A DNA stretch of 64,000 bases from Desulfosudis oleivorans Hxd3 (GTDB lineage: Bacteria; Desulfobacterota; Desulfobacteria; Desulfobacterales; Desulfosudaceae): NCBI RefSeq assembly GCF_000018405.1, contig NC_009943.1, forward strand, positions 1,305,001-1,369,000, given 5' to 3'. Each line of letters opens with the position of its first letter. Position 1 is the first letter of the stretch. The notes below the pieces were generated by a model. That model saw nothing but the letters and a program-made list of their open reading frames with translations. It ran no database searches and was not told where the DNA came from. Positions 27,788 through 36,685 of this stretch are shown here, in pieces. Made by a program: the position numbers and the translations under genes.

Positions 27788-28861
27788 GTGACCTGGTTGA
27801 TTTCCAAAGATGACCATCGTCAGGCCCTGCGGATGCGGCGGTCCCTGATCGCGCTGACCGGCTATGTGGTGATTACCCTGGGCTCCACGCTGATAGCATC
27901 GGCCGGCCTGATTCGCGGCAACACGCTCACCGTGCTGGCCCTGGTGATGGGCCTGTTTGTCCTGATGGCCGTTTTTTTCCCGGCGCTGATATACACAGGC
28001 TTCAACAGGCGTTTCAAAGACCCCAGCCTGACCATGCCCCAGCTGCTCCAGGCTATTTTCTTTGTCACGGTTTTCAGTTACTTCATGGTCAGTGAGATTC
28101 GCGGGGTCAGCACGGTACTGTATATTCTGGTGTTCGTGTTCGGCACCTTCCGGCTCAGGCTGAGGGAGTTCATGGGCCTGGTGGCGCTGACCGTGGCCCT
28201 GTATGCCGGGGCCATGGCCCTGCTCCATTACCGCCACCCGGAGGCGGTGACGGTGAAACTGGAGATCATTCGAGGCGCCATCCTGGTGCTGTCGCTGCTG
28301 TGGGTCTCCTACATGGCCAACTATATCGCCAACCTCCGGCGGCGCATCAAGGAGATGGCCAGTTTCGACGCCCTTACAGAAGTTTATAACCGGCGGGAGA
28401 TATTTGAAATTCTGGACCGGGAAAAGTCTTTTTCCGACCGTTCGGCCATTCCCTTTTCCCTGTGCATCCTGGACCTGGATGATTTTAAGGAGGTCAATGA
28501 CACCTATGGCCACCAGGCCGGGGACGAGGTGCTCAAGGCCTTTGCCCGGGCTCTGCGGGAAAATGTCCGCACCGAAGATTACGTGGGCCGGTACGGCGGA
28601 GAAGAATTTCTGGTGGTGTTTGTCAATTTTGAGTGCCGGGACAACAGCGTGACCTGCGTGGACAGGCTGTTAAAGGTGACGGAACGGCTTACGTTCCCGG
28701 GCATTGCCGATGGCCTGAAAATCACCACCTCCATTGGTGTTTCCGCCTACCGGCCGTCAGAAACCATTGACGCGGTCATTGCCCGGGCCGACCAGGCCCT
28801 TTACGAGGCCAAGGCCGCCGGCAAAAACCGGATTGTCTGCAGCGAACCCTGCGGCGCCTGA
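27788..28861 (+). CDS. Membrane diguanylate cyclase (GGDEF)
   Basis: A 357-residue c-di-GMP synthase: six or so hydrophobic helices (about 20-180), then a GGDEF domain with the active-site motif RYGGEEF near residue 275. The substrate-binding phrases LDLDDFKEVND and YGHQAGDEVLKAFA are intact, so it should be active. It starts with GTG at 27788. It is a close paralog of the protein at 47718-48800, sharing the same N-terminal phrase (QALRMRRS) and the same membrane layout. It follows the chemoreceptor and may be co-transcribed. Confidence 0.9.
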   Translation: MTWLISKDDHRQALRMRRSLIALTGYVVITLGSTLIASAGLIRGNTLTVLALVMGLFVLMAVFFPALIYTGFNRRFKDPSLTMPQLLQAIFFVTVFSYFMVSEIRGVSTVLYILVFVFGTFRLRLREFMGLVALTVALYAGAMALLHYRHPEAVTVKLEIIRGAILVLSLLWVSYMANYIANLRRRIKEMASFDALTEVYNRREIFEILDREKSFSDRSAIPFSLCILDLDDFKEVNDTYGHQAGDEVLKAFARALRENVRTEDYVGRYGGEEFLVVFVNFECRDNSVTCVDRLLKVTERLTFPGIADGLKITTSIGVSAYRPSETIDAVIARADQALYEAKAAGKNRIVCSEPCGA

Positions 28862-28980
28862 ACCGCCGGCCCGGTTTCTCTTTTCCCCCACCTGGTTTGC
28901 CTTTTTGACTTTTTCTCCGGTTCCCTTTATGATGCCTGAAAATACAGTTATTCTTATGTCTTTTGTTGCAAAGGCGAGTC

Positions 28981-30144
28981 GTGTCCCCTACATGGAATAC
29001 CATTAAGTCCGTACTTGAGCGGCGTGAACAGCAGACCCTTTCCTCCCGGGCCGAGTCCAGCGCGGCCGGCATTCGGCGAAGAAGTGAAGACCAACTGGAC
29101 CGGGACTACCGGCTGGCCTTTGCCGTGGACGTGGACCGCATTCTTCACTCCCTGGCCTATACCCGGTACATCGACAAGACCCAGGTCTTTTACCTGATTG
29201 AAAACGATCACATCACCCACCGGGTGCTGCATGTGCAGCTGGTGTCCAAGGTGGCCCGCACCATCGGCCGGGCCCTGGGCTTAAACGAAGACCTGATCGA
29301 GGCCATTGCCCTGGGCCACGATATCGGACACGCCCCTTTCGGCCATGAAGGCGAGACCTACCTGTCGAAGCTGTGCGAACAGGCGGGCATCGGCCCGTTT
29401 CTGCACAACGTGCAGAGCGTCCATTTTCTTGAATCGGTGGAGCGAAAGGGCAGGGGGTGCAACCTCTGCCTTCAGACACTGGACGGCATTCTGTGCCATG
29501 ACGGGGAGATCCACACCACCAGCCTGAAGGCCGACCGGAAGAAAAATTTTCAGACTTTTGAAGAGGAGATCGCGGCCAAGCGGCGTGATCCCTCCCTGCA
29601 ACTGACCCCCATGACCATGGAGGGGTGCGTGGTGCGGTTTGCCGACACCATCAGCTACATCGGCCGGGACATCGAAGACGCCATTCGGCTGGGCCTGGTC
29701 CGGCGGGAGGATCTCCCGGCGCAAAGCACGACCGTGCTGGGCGACACCAACGGCAAGATCGTCTACAGCCTGGTGACCGACGTCGTGACCCAGAGCATGG
29801 ACAAGGACCATGTGGCCTTCAGCGAGGCGGTGTCCGCGGCTCTGCGGGCCCTGAAGCGGTTCAACTATGAGCATATCTACATGAACCAGAGGATCAAGTC
29901 CGCTTCCAACCGTATTGAGTCCCTGTTTGCCCTGCTTTTTGAACGATACCATGGCGACCTGGAGGCGGATAACCGGTCATCGGTGATTTTCACCCATTTT
30001 TTAAAAGACATGTCCCCGGACTACCTGGAGCGGCACACGCCGCCGGAGGTTGTTCGGGATTTCATATCCGGCATGACGGACAACTATTTTCTGCGCCAGT
30101 GTCCGCCGGACATGCAGCCGGTGCTTGATGTGGCCGGAACGTGA
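28981..30144 (+). CDS. dgt: dGTPase-like HD-domain phosphohydrolase
   Basis: Deoxyguanosine triphosphate triphosphohydrolase family protein of about 387 residues that removes triphosphate from dNTPs. The HD metal site appears as THRVLHVQL, then ALGHDIGHAPFGHEGE, then a distal Asp in VVRFADTISYIGRDIEDA. The N-terminal RRSEDQLDRDYRLAFAVDVD is typical of the bacterial type. I favour the GTG at 28981 behind AAGGCGAG; a TTG at 28963 is an alternative. It is a single gene. Confidence 0.88.
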   Translation: MSPTWNTIKSVLERREQQTLSSRAESSAAGIRRRSEDQLDRDYRLAFAVDVDRILHSLAYTRYIDKTQVFYLIENDHITHRVLHVQLVSKVARTIGRALGLNEDLIEAIALGHDIGHAPFGHEGETYLSKLCEQAGIGPFLHNVQSVHFLESVERKGRGCNLCLQTLDGILCHDGEIHTTSLKADRKKNFQTFEEEIAAKRRDPSLQLTPMTMEGCVVRFADTISYIGRDIEDAIRLGLVRREDLPAQSTTVLGDTNGKIVYSLVTDVVTQSMDKDHVAFSEAVSAALRALKRFNYEHIYMNQRIKSASNRIESLFALLFERYHGDLEADNRSSVIFTHFLKDMSPDYLERHTPPEVVRDFISGMTDNYFLRQCPPDMQPVLDVAGT

Positions 30145-30322
30145 CCCTCTATATCTCATGGAAATCTTTTAAAGTTGAATTCTTCGGGTTCTCGCATGAA
30201 ACATACTGGCGAAAGGGAGCGCTTAAAAAGGTTGATGATCGCTCCAAAAGGCTCTATTTTAGGAAAAATATGTTAATGCCGCCTTTTTGGATCTACTGAT
30301 CTCACGCAAAGGAGCTTGAAAA

Positions 30323-30685
30323 ATGAAAAAAGCAAAAATTGTGGTAGTGCTGGTCATCGTTTTGGCGATCGGTTTTATCGGATGGCAAAACGCGGGTTTT
30401 GTCACGGATCAGCGGCCGTTCAAGGTCCTGACCTACGAATCCCCGGAGATTTATAACGGTGTGGTGATTCTGGCGGCATTCCTGCTGGGCGCTCTGCTGG
30501 CCTACGTGTCCGGTCTGCTGACACGGTTTAAGGCCAGAAAGGAAATTAAGGAGCTGACCGCCCGGGTGGAGTCCTGCCAGGCGGAAAAAAGCGTTCTTCA
30601 AAAGGAGAAAGCCGTGGCGGCCGCTGCGCCCCCGGCAGCGCAACCACCGGACGCCGGCCCGACAGGCCCGGATGGGGCAGCCTGA
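30323..30685 (+). CDS. LapA-like (DUF1049) membrane protein
   Basis: A 120-residue inner-membrane protein with two hydrophobic helices (about 5-21 and 45-66) and a C-terminal coiled coil (RKEIKELTARVESCQAEKSV) that ends in an Ala/Pro-rich tail. This layout matches the LapA/YciS family linked to lipopolysaccharide assembly in Enterobacteria. AAAGGAGC precedes the ATG. It lies upstream of mutS on the same strand. The 178-bp gap before it shows nothing clear. Confidence 0.65.
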   Translation: MKKAKIVVVLVIVLAIGFIGWQNAGFVTDQRPFKVLTYESPEIYNGVVILAAFLLGALLAYVSGLLTRFKARKEIKELTARVESCQAEKSVLQKEKAVAAAAPPAAQPPDAGPTGPDGAA

Positions 30686-30746
30686 CCCGCTGAAACGACA
30701 TGTGGGCAATAATCCTGAAACGTATTTTTAAACAGGTGGTTTGAAT

Positions 30747-33392
30747 ATGGCTTCCACAGGCGCCACTCCCATGATGCAGCAGTATCTCTCCATCAAGGAG
30801 CAGCACCGGGACGCCATTCTTTTTTACCGAATGGGCGACTTTTACGAGATGTTTTTTGAGGACGCTCAAACCGCGGCCCCGGTCCTTGAGATCGCTCTGA
30901 CCTCCCGCAACAAGAACGACACCGATCCCATTCCCATGTGCGGTGTGCCGGTAAAGGCCGCGGACGGCTATATCGGCCGGCTCATCGAAAACGGGTTCAA
31001 GGTGGCGGTATGCGAGCAGACCGAGGACCCTGCCGCGGCCAAAGGCCTGGTCCGGCGGGACGTGGTGCGCATCGTCACTCCGGGCATGATCATCGACAAT
31101 GCTCTGCTGGAAAAGGGAACCAATAACTACGTTGTCTGCCTGGCCCATGCCGACGGTGTTGTGGGGTTTGCCAGCGTGGATATCTCCACCGGCACTTTTC
31201 GGGTGTGCGAGTCCTCCGACCTGCGGGCCGTGCGCCACGAGCTGCTGCGCATCGCGCCCCGGGAAGTGGTAATACCGGAATCCGGCGCCGATGACGCGGC
31301 GCTTTCGCCCTTTGTTTCCCTTTTTCCGCCGGCCATTCGAACAACGCTCGCTAACCGGGAGTTTGATTACAGAACCGCCTGCCAGCGGCTGACCGACCAG
31401 TTTCAGACCCGGTCCCTGGAGGGGTTCGGGTGCCGGGGCCTCAAACCCGGCATTGTCGCGGCCGGGGCCCTGCTTTCCTATGTAAACGATACCCAGAGAC
31501 AGAAGGCGTCCCACCTGACCGGGCTGGAGGTCTACAGCATCGACCAGTACCTGCTGATGGACGAGGTGACCTGCCGGAATCTGGAACTGGTGGCCAACCT
31601 TCGCAACAATGGCAGGCAGGGAACCCTTATTGATGTGCTGGACGCCTGCGTCACCGCCATGGGCAGCCGCCTGCTGCGGCGCTGGATGCTCTATCCCCTG
31701 CTGTCGGCAGAAGCCATCAACCGGCGGCTGGACGCGGTGGCAGAGGCCAAAGAGGGCCTGGGCACTCGAAAGGCGGTGCGGGAACTGCTCAAACAGGTCT
31801 ACGATATCGAGCGGCTTACCAGCCGGGCCGTTATGGGCCGGGTCACCCCTCGGGACCTGCTGGCCTTGAAACAGACCCTTTTCGCCCTGCCGGGTCTGGC
31901 AACAGAACTGAAGTCTTTTGACAGCCCTTTTTTCTCCTTTGCCGGGGAACCGGGGCCCGAAGGCCTTGATAAGCTGGCCGGCCTGGCCGATCTGCTGAAG
32001 GCGGCGGTGCGGGAGGACGCGCCGGTTTCCATCGCTGACGGCGGTGTCATCAACCCCGACTATCATCCCCGGCTGGCCGAACTGGTAACCATCAGCCGGG
32101 ACGGCAAGAGCAGCCTGGCCCGGCTGGAGGCAACGGAAAAAGAGAAGACCGGCATTTCCACCCTCAAGGTGCGGTACAACAAGGTGTTTGGTTACTATAT
32201 CGAGGTACCCCGGTCCCAGGTGGGGGCCGTGCCGGCTCACTACGTTCGCAAGCAGACCCTTGTCAACGGTGAGCGCTACATCACCGACGAGCTTAAGGTG
32301 TTTGAGGAAAAAGCCCTGGGCGCCGAAGAACAGCGCGTTCGGCTGGAGCAGGAGTTGTTTGCCGATATCGTGGGCCGGGTGACCGCGTGCAGCCCGATGC
32401 TGTTTGCCGTGGCCCGGGTCGCGGCCGGAATCGACGTGTTGTGCGCCCTGGCCCAGGTGGCCGATGACCATGACTATGTCCGGCCCGAGATGCTGTCCGG
32501 CGGCGAGATCATCATTGAAGAGGGCCGTCATCCCGTGGTGGAGCGCATGCTTTCCGGCGAACGGTACGTGCCCAACAGCATTACGTTAAACGATACCGAC
32601 CGGCAGCTGCTGATCATCACCGGTCCCAACATGGCGGGCAAATCCACGGTGCTGCGCAAGGTGGCGCTGTTTTCGGTCATGGCCCAGATGGGCTCCTTTG
32701 TACCGGCCCGGCGGGCCGCCATGGGTGTGGTGGACCGGCTCTTTACCCGGGTGGGGGCCCTGGACAACCTGGCCTCAGGCCAGAGTACCTTCATGGTGGA
32801 GATGGAAGAGACGGCCAACATCATCAACAACGCCACGCCGAAAAGCCTGGTGGTGATCGACGAGATCGGCCGGGGCACCAGCACCTACGACGGCCTGAGC
32901 ATTGCCTGGGCCGTGGCCGAGGCCCTGCATGATCTGCACGGCAGAGGGGTCAAGACCCTGTTTGCCACCCATTACCACGAGCTGACCGAACTGGAAAACA
33001 CCCGGCCCCGGGTGAAGAACTTTCATATTGCCGTCAAGGAGTGGAACGATACCATCATTTTTTTAAGAAAGCTGGTGGAGGGCAGCACCAACCGCAGCTA
33101 CGGCATTCAGGTGGCAAGGCTGGCCGGCATTCCCGGCCCGGTGATCGCCAGGGCCAAGAAGATTCTGCTGGACATCGAGCAGGGCACCTACAGTTTTGAG
33201 GCAAAGTCCGGCACTGCTCCGGGCACCGGACAGAGCGGCCCGGTTCAGCTCTCCCTGTTTACCCCGCCGGAACAGATGCTGGTGGACCGGCTTCAAAAGG
33301 TCGACATTTCAACCATGACGCCCCTGGAGGCATTGAACTGCCTTCACGAACTGCAACAGAAGGCGCACGCCATATCGGAGACCGACGGATGA
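30747..33392 (+). CDS. mutS: DNA mismatch repair protein MutS
   Basis: Mismatch-recognition ATPase of about 881 residues. The N-terminal Phe-x-Glu mismatch wedge is in FYRMGDFYEMFFEDA, followed by CGVPVKAADGYIGRLI. The ATPase has Walker A TGPNMAGKSTVLRK near 627, SQSTFMVEME-like SGQSTFMVEMEETA, Walker B VVIDEIGRGTSTYDG and FATHYHELTELE. I chose the ATG at 30747 (a TTG lies two codons upstream). Its stop overlaps the next gene's start as ATGA, so the amidase is translationally coupled. Confidence 0.97.
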   Translation: MASTGATPMMQQYLSIKEQHRDAILFYRMGDFYEMFFEDAQTAAPVLEIALTSRNKNDTDPIPMCGVPVKAADGYIGRLIENGFKVAVCEQTEDPAAAKGLVRRDVVRIVTPGMIIDNALLEKGTNNYVVCLAHADGVVGFASVDISTGTFRVCESSDLRAVRHELLRIAPREVVIPESGADDAALSPFVSLFPPAIRTTLANREFDYRTACQRLTDQFQTRSLEGFGCRGLKPGIVAAGALLSYVNDTQRQKASHLTGLEVYSIDQYLLMDEVTCRNLELVANLRNNGRQGTLIDVLDACVTAMGSRLLRRWMLYPLLSAEAINRRLDAVAEAKEGLGTRKAVRELLKQVYDIERLTSRAVMGRVTPRDLLALKQTLFALPGLATELKSFDSPFFSFAGEPGPEGLDKLAGLADLLKAAVREDAPVSIADGGVINPDYHPRLAELVTISRDGKSSLARLEATEKEKTGISTLKVRYNKVFGYYIEVPRSQVGAVPAHYVRKQTLVNGERYITDELKVFEEKALGAEEQRVRLEQELFADIVGRVTACSPMLFAVARVAAGIDVLCALAQVADDHDYVRPEMLSGGEIIIEEGRHPVVERMLSGERYVPNSITLNDTDRQLLIITGPNMAGKSTVLRKVALFSVMAQMGSFVPARRAAMGVVDRLFTRVGALDNLASGQSTFMVEMEETANIINNATPKSLVVIDEIGRGTSTYDGLSIAWAVAEALHDLHGRGVKTLFATHYHELTELENTRPRVKNFHIAVKEWNDTIIFLRKLVEGSTNRSYGIQVARLAGIPGPVIARAKKILLDIEQGTYSFEAKSGTAPGTGQSGPVQLSLFTPPEQMLVDRLQKVDISTMTPLEALNCLHELQQKAHAISETDG

Positions 33393-35392
33393 TCTGCCGA
33401 AAACGCGCATCGTTTGTGATGATTCTCGGCTGCGTGGCAGCGGTGTTCTTCTCCTGCGCCTCTTCTTCGGCAAACCTCAAGACCCGGTTTTTTGAGGCGG
33501 AAAACTGTTATGCCGACCTGTCCCAAAATCCGTCCCGGCAGCAGTACCGGTCCTACTGGCAGCGGTGTATTAACGCCTTTCTGGATGTCTATGAGCAGGA
33601 TCCCGCCGGTCCCTGGGCCGCGGCCGGCCTTTACCGGGCCGGGTTGCTGTACACCGAGATGTATAAGCACTCCTACCGGTCCGCCGATCTTCAGGAGGCC
33701 GCCGACCTGTTCAACCGCATTGTTCACCGGTTCCCGGACAGTGCTTACAGCGCCAGGGCAAAGGAGCAGCTGGCCGGGCTTTCCGGCAAGACGACGGTGG
33801 TCAAAACCCCGGCCACGGCCCCGCCTTCCCCGTCGCCGTCCGAAGATAAGATAAAGGCCCGTTATTTTGAGGCCGAGGGCTGTTACAGCGACCTGGCCAA
33901 CGCCCCCCGCCGCCAGAAATACCGCAGTTACTGGCAGACCTGTATCGACGGGTTTTACGATGTGTACAAAAGCGACCCCACCGGTCCCTGGGCCGCGGCC
34001 GGCCTTTACATGGCCGGAAAGCTTCAGACCGAGTTGTACAAACACTCCTACCGCCAGGCCGACCAGGACCGGGGGGTTGAACTGTTGCAGCAGGTGGTGC
34101 GCGAGTTCCCCCAGAGTGCTTATAATGAAAAGGCAGTGGCCGTGCTGGGCGGTATTTCCGGTGCCTCGCCCCTGGTGGTGTCCGATGCCGTCTCCCCGGA
34201 TGACCCTGCCGACGATCCCTACTGCATGCCCCCGCCGGAAACAACCCCTGCTCCCCCGGGGCCCGCCATTGTGGAGGGGCTGCGGTTCTGGTCCAACCCG
34301 GCCTATACCCGCGTGGTCATCGACACCAACAAACAGGTGGAATACAACCACAACCTGCTCAAGCACGACCCCCGCCAGGGCAAGCCCCAGCGGCTGTACG
34401 TGGACCTGGCCCAGTCCCGGCTGGGCAAGGACATGTCGCGCAGCATACCGGTGGACGACAATCTGCTGAAAGATATTCGGGCCGGCCAGTTTACCACCGA
34501 TACCGTGCGGGTGGTGGTGGATATCAAGTCCTTTGAGGACTACGATGTTTTCTATCTGCAAAACCCTTTTCGTATCGTCATCGACGTGAGAGGGGAAAAC
34601 GGGGACAAGGCCCAGGTGGCCCGGGCACCGGATGAAGTGCTGCCGCCCTCCACCGGTCCCAAGTCCCTGGCCGAACAACTCTCCCTGGGGGTGCGGCGCA
34701 TCGTGATCGACGCCGGTCACGGCGGCAAGGACGGGGGCGCGCCCGGATACCGGAAGGGCGTCCATGAAAAGGCCGTCACCCTTTCCCTGGCCCGGAAACT
34801 GGCCGACCAGATTCGACGGGAGATCGGGTGCGAGGTGATCCTGACCCGCACCTCGGACACATTCTTAACACTGGAAGAGCGCACCGCTATAGCCAACACC
34901 CGCAACGCCGACCTGTTCATCTCCATTCACACCAATGCCTGCCGCTCCAACAACGCCTACGGCATCGAAACCTATATTCTCAACATCGCCACCGATGAAG
35001 AGGCCATGGAGGTGGCGGCCCGGGAAAATGCCACCTCCACAAAGAACATCAGCGATCTTCAGGTGATCCTTCAGGACCTGATGCAGAACACCAAGATCAA
35101 CGAATCCAGCCGCCTGGCCGGTTTTGTGCAGGGCTCCCTGGTCGGCAACCTGAAAAAGAGCTACAGCCGGATAAAAGACAAGGGCGTCAAGCAGGCCCCG
35201 TTCTATGTTCTGCTGGGTGCCCAGATGCCGGCCGTGCTGATCGAGACCGGGTTTATCAGTGACAAGACCGAGTGCGGTCGCCTGATCGACGGCAGCTATC
35301 AGGACAAAGTGTGTGAAGGCATCGTCAGGGGCATTAAAGAATACATGCGCCACACCAAGATGGCGGCCTTCTCCCCTGGCGGGGATGGATAG
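33389..35392 (+). CDS. N-acetylmuramoyl-L-alanine amidase with duplicated N-terminal module and AMIN domain
   Basis: Cell-wall hydrolase of 667 residues of the AmiC type. The N-terminus is a hydrophobic signal ending FFSCASSS, compatible with a lipoprotein cysteine. Residues ~29-135 and ~152-260 are two copies of one TPR-like module (YRSYWQRCINAF versus YRSYWQTCIDGF; GPWAAAGLY in both). An AMIN domain (about 294-400, VEGLRFWSNP onward) targets the protein to septal peptidoglycan. The zinc amidase domain (about 436-655) has VIDAGHGGKDGG, FISIHTNA and a late Glu in AVLIETGFIS. It overlaps mutS by 4 bp. Confidence 0.93.
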   Translation: MICRKRASFVMILGCVAAVFFSCASSSANLKTRFFEAENCYADLSQNPSRQQYRSYWQRCINAFLDVYEQDPAGPWAAAGLYRAGLLYTEMYKHSYRSADLQEAADLFNRIVHRFPDSAYSARAKEQLAGLSGKTTVVKTPATAPPSPSPSEDKIKARYFEAEGCYSDLANAPRRQKYRSYWQTCIDGFYDVYKSDPTGPWAAAGLYMAGKLQTELYKHSYRQADQDRGVELLQQVVREFPQSAYNEKAVAVLGGISGASPLVVSDAVSPDDPADDPYCMPPPETTPAPPGPAIVEGLRFWSNPAYTRVVIDTNKQVEYNHNLLKHDPRQGKPQRLYVDLAQSRLGKDMSRSIPVDDNLLKDIRAGQFTTDTVRVVVDIKSFEDYDVFYLQNPFRIVIDVRGENGDKAQVARAPDEVLPPSTGPKSLAEQLSLGVRRIVIDAGHGGKDGGAPGYRKGVHEKAVTLSLARKLADQIRREIGCEVILTRTSDTFLTLEERTAIANTRNADLFISIHTNACRSNNAYGIETYILNIATDEEAMEVAARENATSTKNISDLQVILQDLMQNTKINESSRLAGFVQGSLVGNLKKSYSRIKDKGVKQAPFYVLLGAQMPAVLIETGFISDKTECGRLIDGSYQDKVCEGIVRGIKEYMRHTKMAAFSPGGDG

Positions 35393-35441
35393 CCTGAAAT
35401 ACCCGGCCACGGCCTGCCTGACCTGGAATACCGGGATTTTT

Positions 35442-35485
35442 CACCACGAAGACCCCGAAGAAAAGAAGATCACAAAGAAAAAAAA
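35442..35485. repeat. ACGAAG/CACAAAG dispersed repeat, copy 1
   Basis: ACCACGAAG, CCCGAAG and CACAAAGAAAAA units lie 50 bp after the amidase. A second copy of the same arrangement is at 43493-43535. The two copies match at most positions over about 42 bp, and neither is inside a gene. The gap 35393-35746 also holds a BIME-like pair; the rest shows nothing clear. Confidence 0.65.
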
Positions 35486-35498
35486 TTCCATCCCCCTT

Positions 35499-35571
35499 CT
35501 GCTTGTAGTGACGCCGTCAGGCGTTTGACAACAGGCCATTTCCAATGCCCTTACGGGCACACTACAAACAG
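35499..35571. repeat. BIME-like pair of inverted palindromic units
   Basis: Two related units face each other. The left (35499-35524) reads CTGCTTGTAGTG followed by the small palindrome ACGCC-GTCA-GGCGT. The right (35547-35571), read on the minus strand, is CTGTTTGTAGTG followed by a GCCC/GGGC palindrome. A 22-bp spacer separates them. This head-to-head arrangement is that of REP/BIME elements. Confidence 0.6.
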
Positions 35572-35746
35572 AACATCCATGCGATCTTTTATGTTGAATA
35601 TGTGCCATGACGCACATCCAATAGATAGCAGGCTTTTTCTTTGACATTTCAAATAAATAGATTCTAGAATTCGAAAAAAGAGGGGAAGTGGGTGTTTTGC
35701 CTCATGACATATAATCAATGCTGGGCCGAATAAGACGAGAGCAGAT

Positions 35747-36001
35747 ATGTGTGAGCGTTGCAAAATAAGAACGGAAAAGATATGGCCAGAATTAAAAGTT
35801 GGCCGATGCTACAGAACCCCTGATCTTTACAAAGGTAAAGATTTTCGTATTGAAGGAGATTCCGGGGACATGATATTAAACAGTAAGAAAATATCCGGCG
35901 GTGTGATACCGGTGACTGCTATTCCAGGTTTTCAACGTCGGCGATGTCCTGGGGTCTGCCGGAGGCGAGTTTGTTTTTTTTCAGGCTGTCGATGTCGATA
36001 A
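35747..36001 (+). pseudogene. Possible truncated gene fragment
   Basis: An open frame of 84 codons beginning MCERCKIRTEKIWPELKVG. The first ~58 residues look protein-like (LKVGRCYRTPDLYKGKDFRI, then DMILNSKKISGG). The rest runs antisense through the end of the convergent nucleotidyltransferase gene and has no protein character. It may be the 5' remnant of a gene cut when the neighbouring module arrived. No family is recognised. Confidence 0.3.
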
Positions 36002-36356
36002 AGTCAATTGGAATGCCGCTGACATCGGCCTGAATTTTTGAGGCGTAACAGGTATCAAAATCTACCCCCTTGATGCTTGTCAGCAGATCAATCCGGTTAG
36101 GGGGATAGCCAAGCTGAATTACGTAGTTCTCTTTCAGAAAGTCTTCTTCCGTAATATCTACCGAGCCAAAGCCGAAGGTCTCCAGTGCCTTGAGAAGATT
36201 TTGAGCGTTGTCGGGAGAGCGCTGCACCCAGACATCCAGGTCTTTTGTGTAACGCGGATGCCCATGGAACGCGACAGCGTATCCTCCTACCACCAGGTAA
36301 CGGACGCTATTGCTGTTTAATAATTCGATAAACTCGACAAAATCCCTGCTCAGCAT
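35919..36356 (-). CDS. Nucleotidyltransferase (MNT/AbiEii-like fold)
   Basis: A 145-residue protein with the minimal nucleotidyltransferase pattern: YLVVGGYAVAFHGHPRYTKD then LDVW, giving the G-G and D-x-D metal site, and a later IPIDFIDIDSLKKNKLASGR typical of this family. Relatives are often toxin-like partners in two-gene modules. I chose the ATG at 36356 behind GAGAGGAA; the longer frame to 36440 is antisense noise over its partner gene. It overlaps the 3' end of the upstream small gene by 50 bp, indicating coupling. It converges on a possible gene remnant. Confidence 0.85.
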   Translation of the reverse strand: MLSRDFVEFIELLNSNSVRYLVVGGYAVAFHGHPRYTKDLDVWVQRSPDNAQNLLKALETFGFGSVDITEEDFLKENYVIQLGYPPNRIDLLTSIKGVDFDTCYASKIQADVSGIPIDFIDIDSLKKNKLASGRPQDIADVENLE

Positions 36357-36495
36357 TTCCTCTCCAGGCGTGGTATTCTTGGCGGATGCGTTCCAGCGCG
36401 TCAATCCGTTCCTGAGGGGACCGGGACTGCCAGAACGCAAAATCGGTGGGCTGTTCGCTCAATTTATACTTTTTGACCACCTTGTCGATACTCAT
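36307..36495 (-). CDS. Small partner protein of the nucleotidyltransferase
   Basis: A 62-residue acidic/basic protein: MSIDKVVKKYKLSEQPTDFA, then FWQSRSPQERIDALERIRQE and a C-terminal RVYRIIKQQ. I recognise this as the small protein that often precedes this kind of nucleotidyltransferase; it has no named family that I can assign. It starts at ATG 36495, and its last 50 bp are shared in another frame with the downstream gene. It is likely the antitoxin-like or accessory half of the module. Confidence 0.7.
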   Translation of the reverse strand: MSIDKVVKKYKLSEQPTDFAFWQSRSPQERIDALERIRQEYHAWRGNAEQGFCRVYRIIKQQ

Positions 36496-36685
36496 TTCCG
36501 CATGTTCCCCCTTAATAGAAAACAGCCCATATAGGCCTTTATACTTGTTTCTATTGTGAAAATCAACGCAAAAGCTTGTGGCTGGAGTGACTGCGGGCAG
36601 GAGGAGGGCGGCAGGCAGAGATGAATCATGCGGAAGCACCGGGAGCCGCACACCGTCGACCCCGATGCTTCCGTCAACACAAACC

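Noticed and set aside
30546-32531. Long open frame (661 codons) opposite mutS
   Set aside because: mutS is unmistakable on the plus strand; the antisense frame has no motif and an amino acid composition typical of shadow frames.
35442-35571. CRISPR-like repeat region after the amidase
   Set aside because: The repeats are of different kinds, face each other and have no regular spacers or cas genes.
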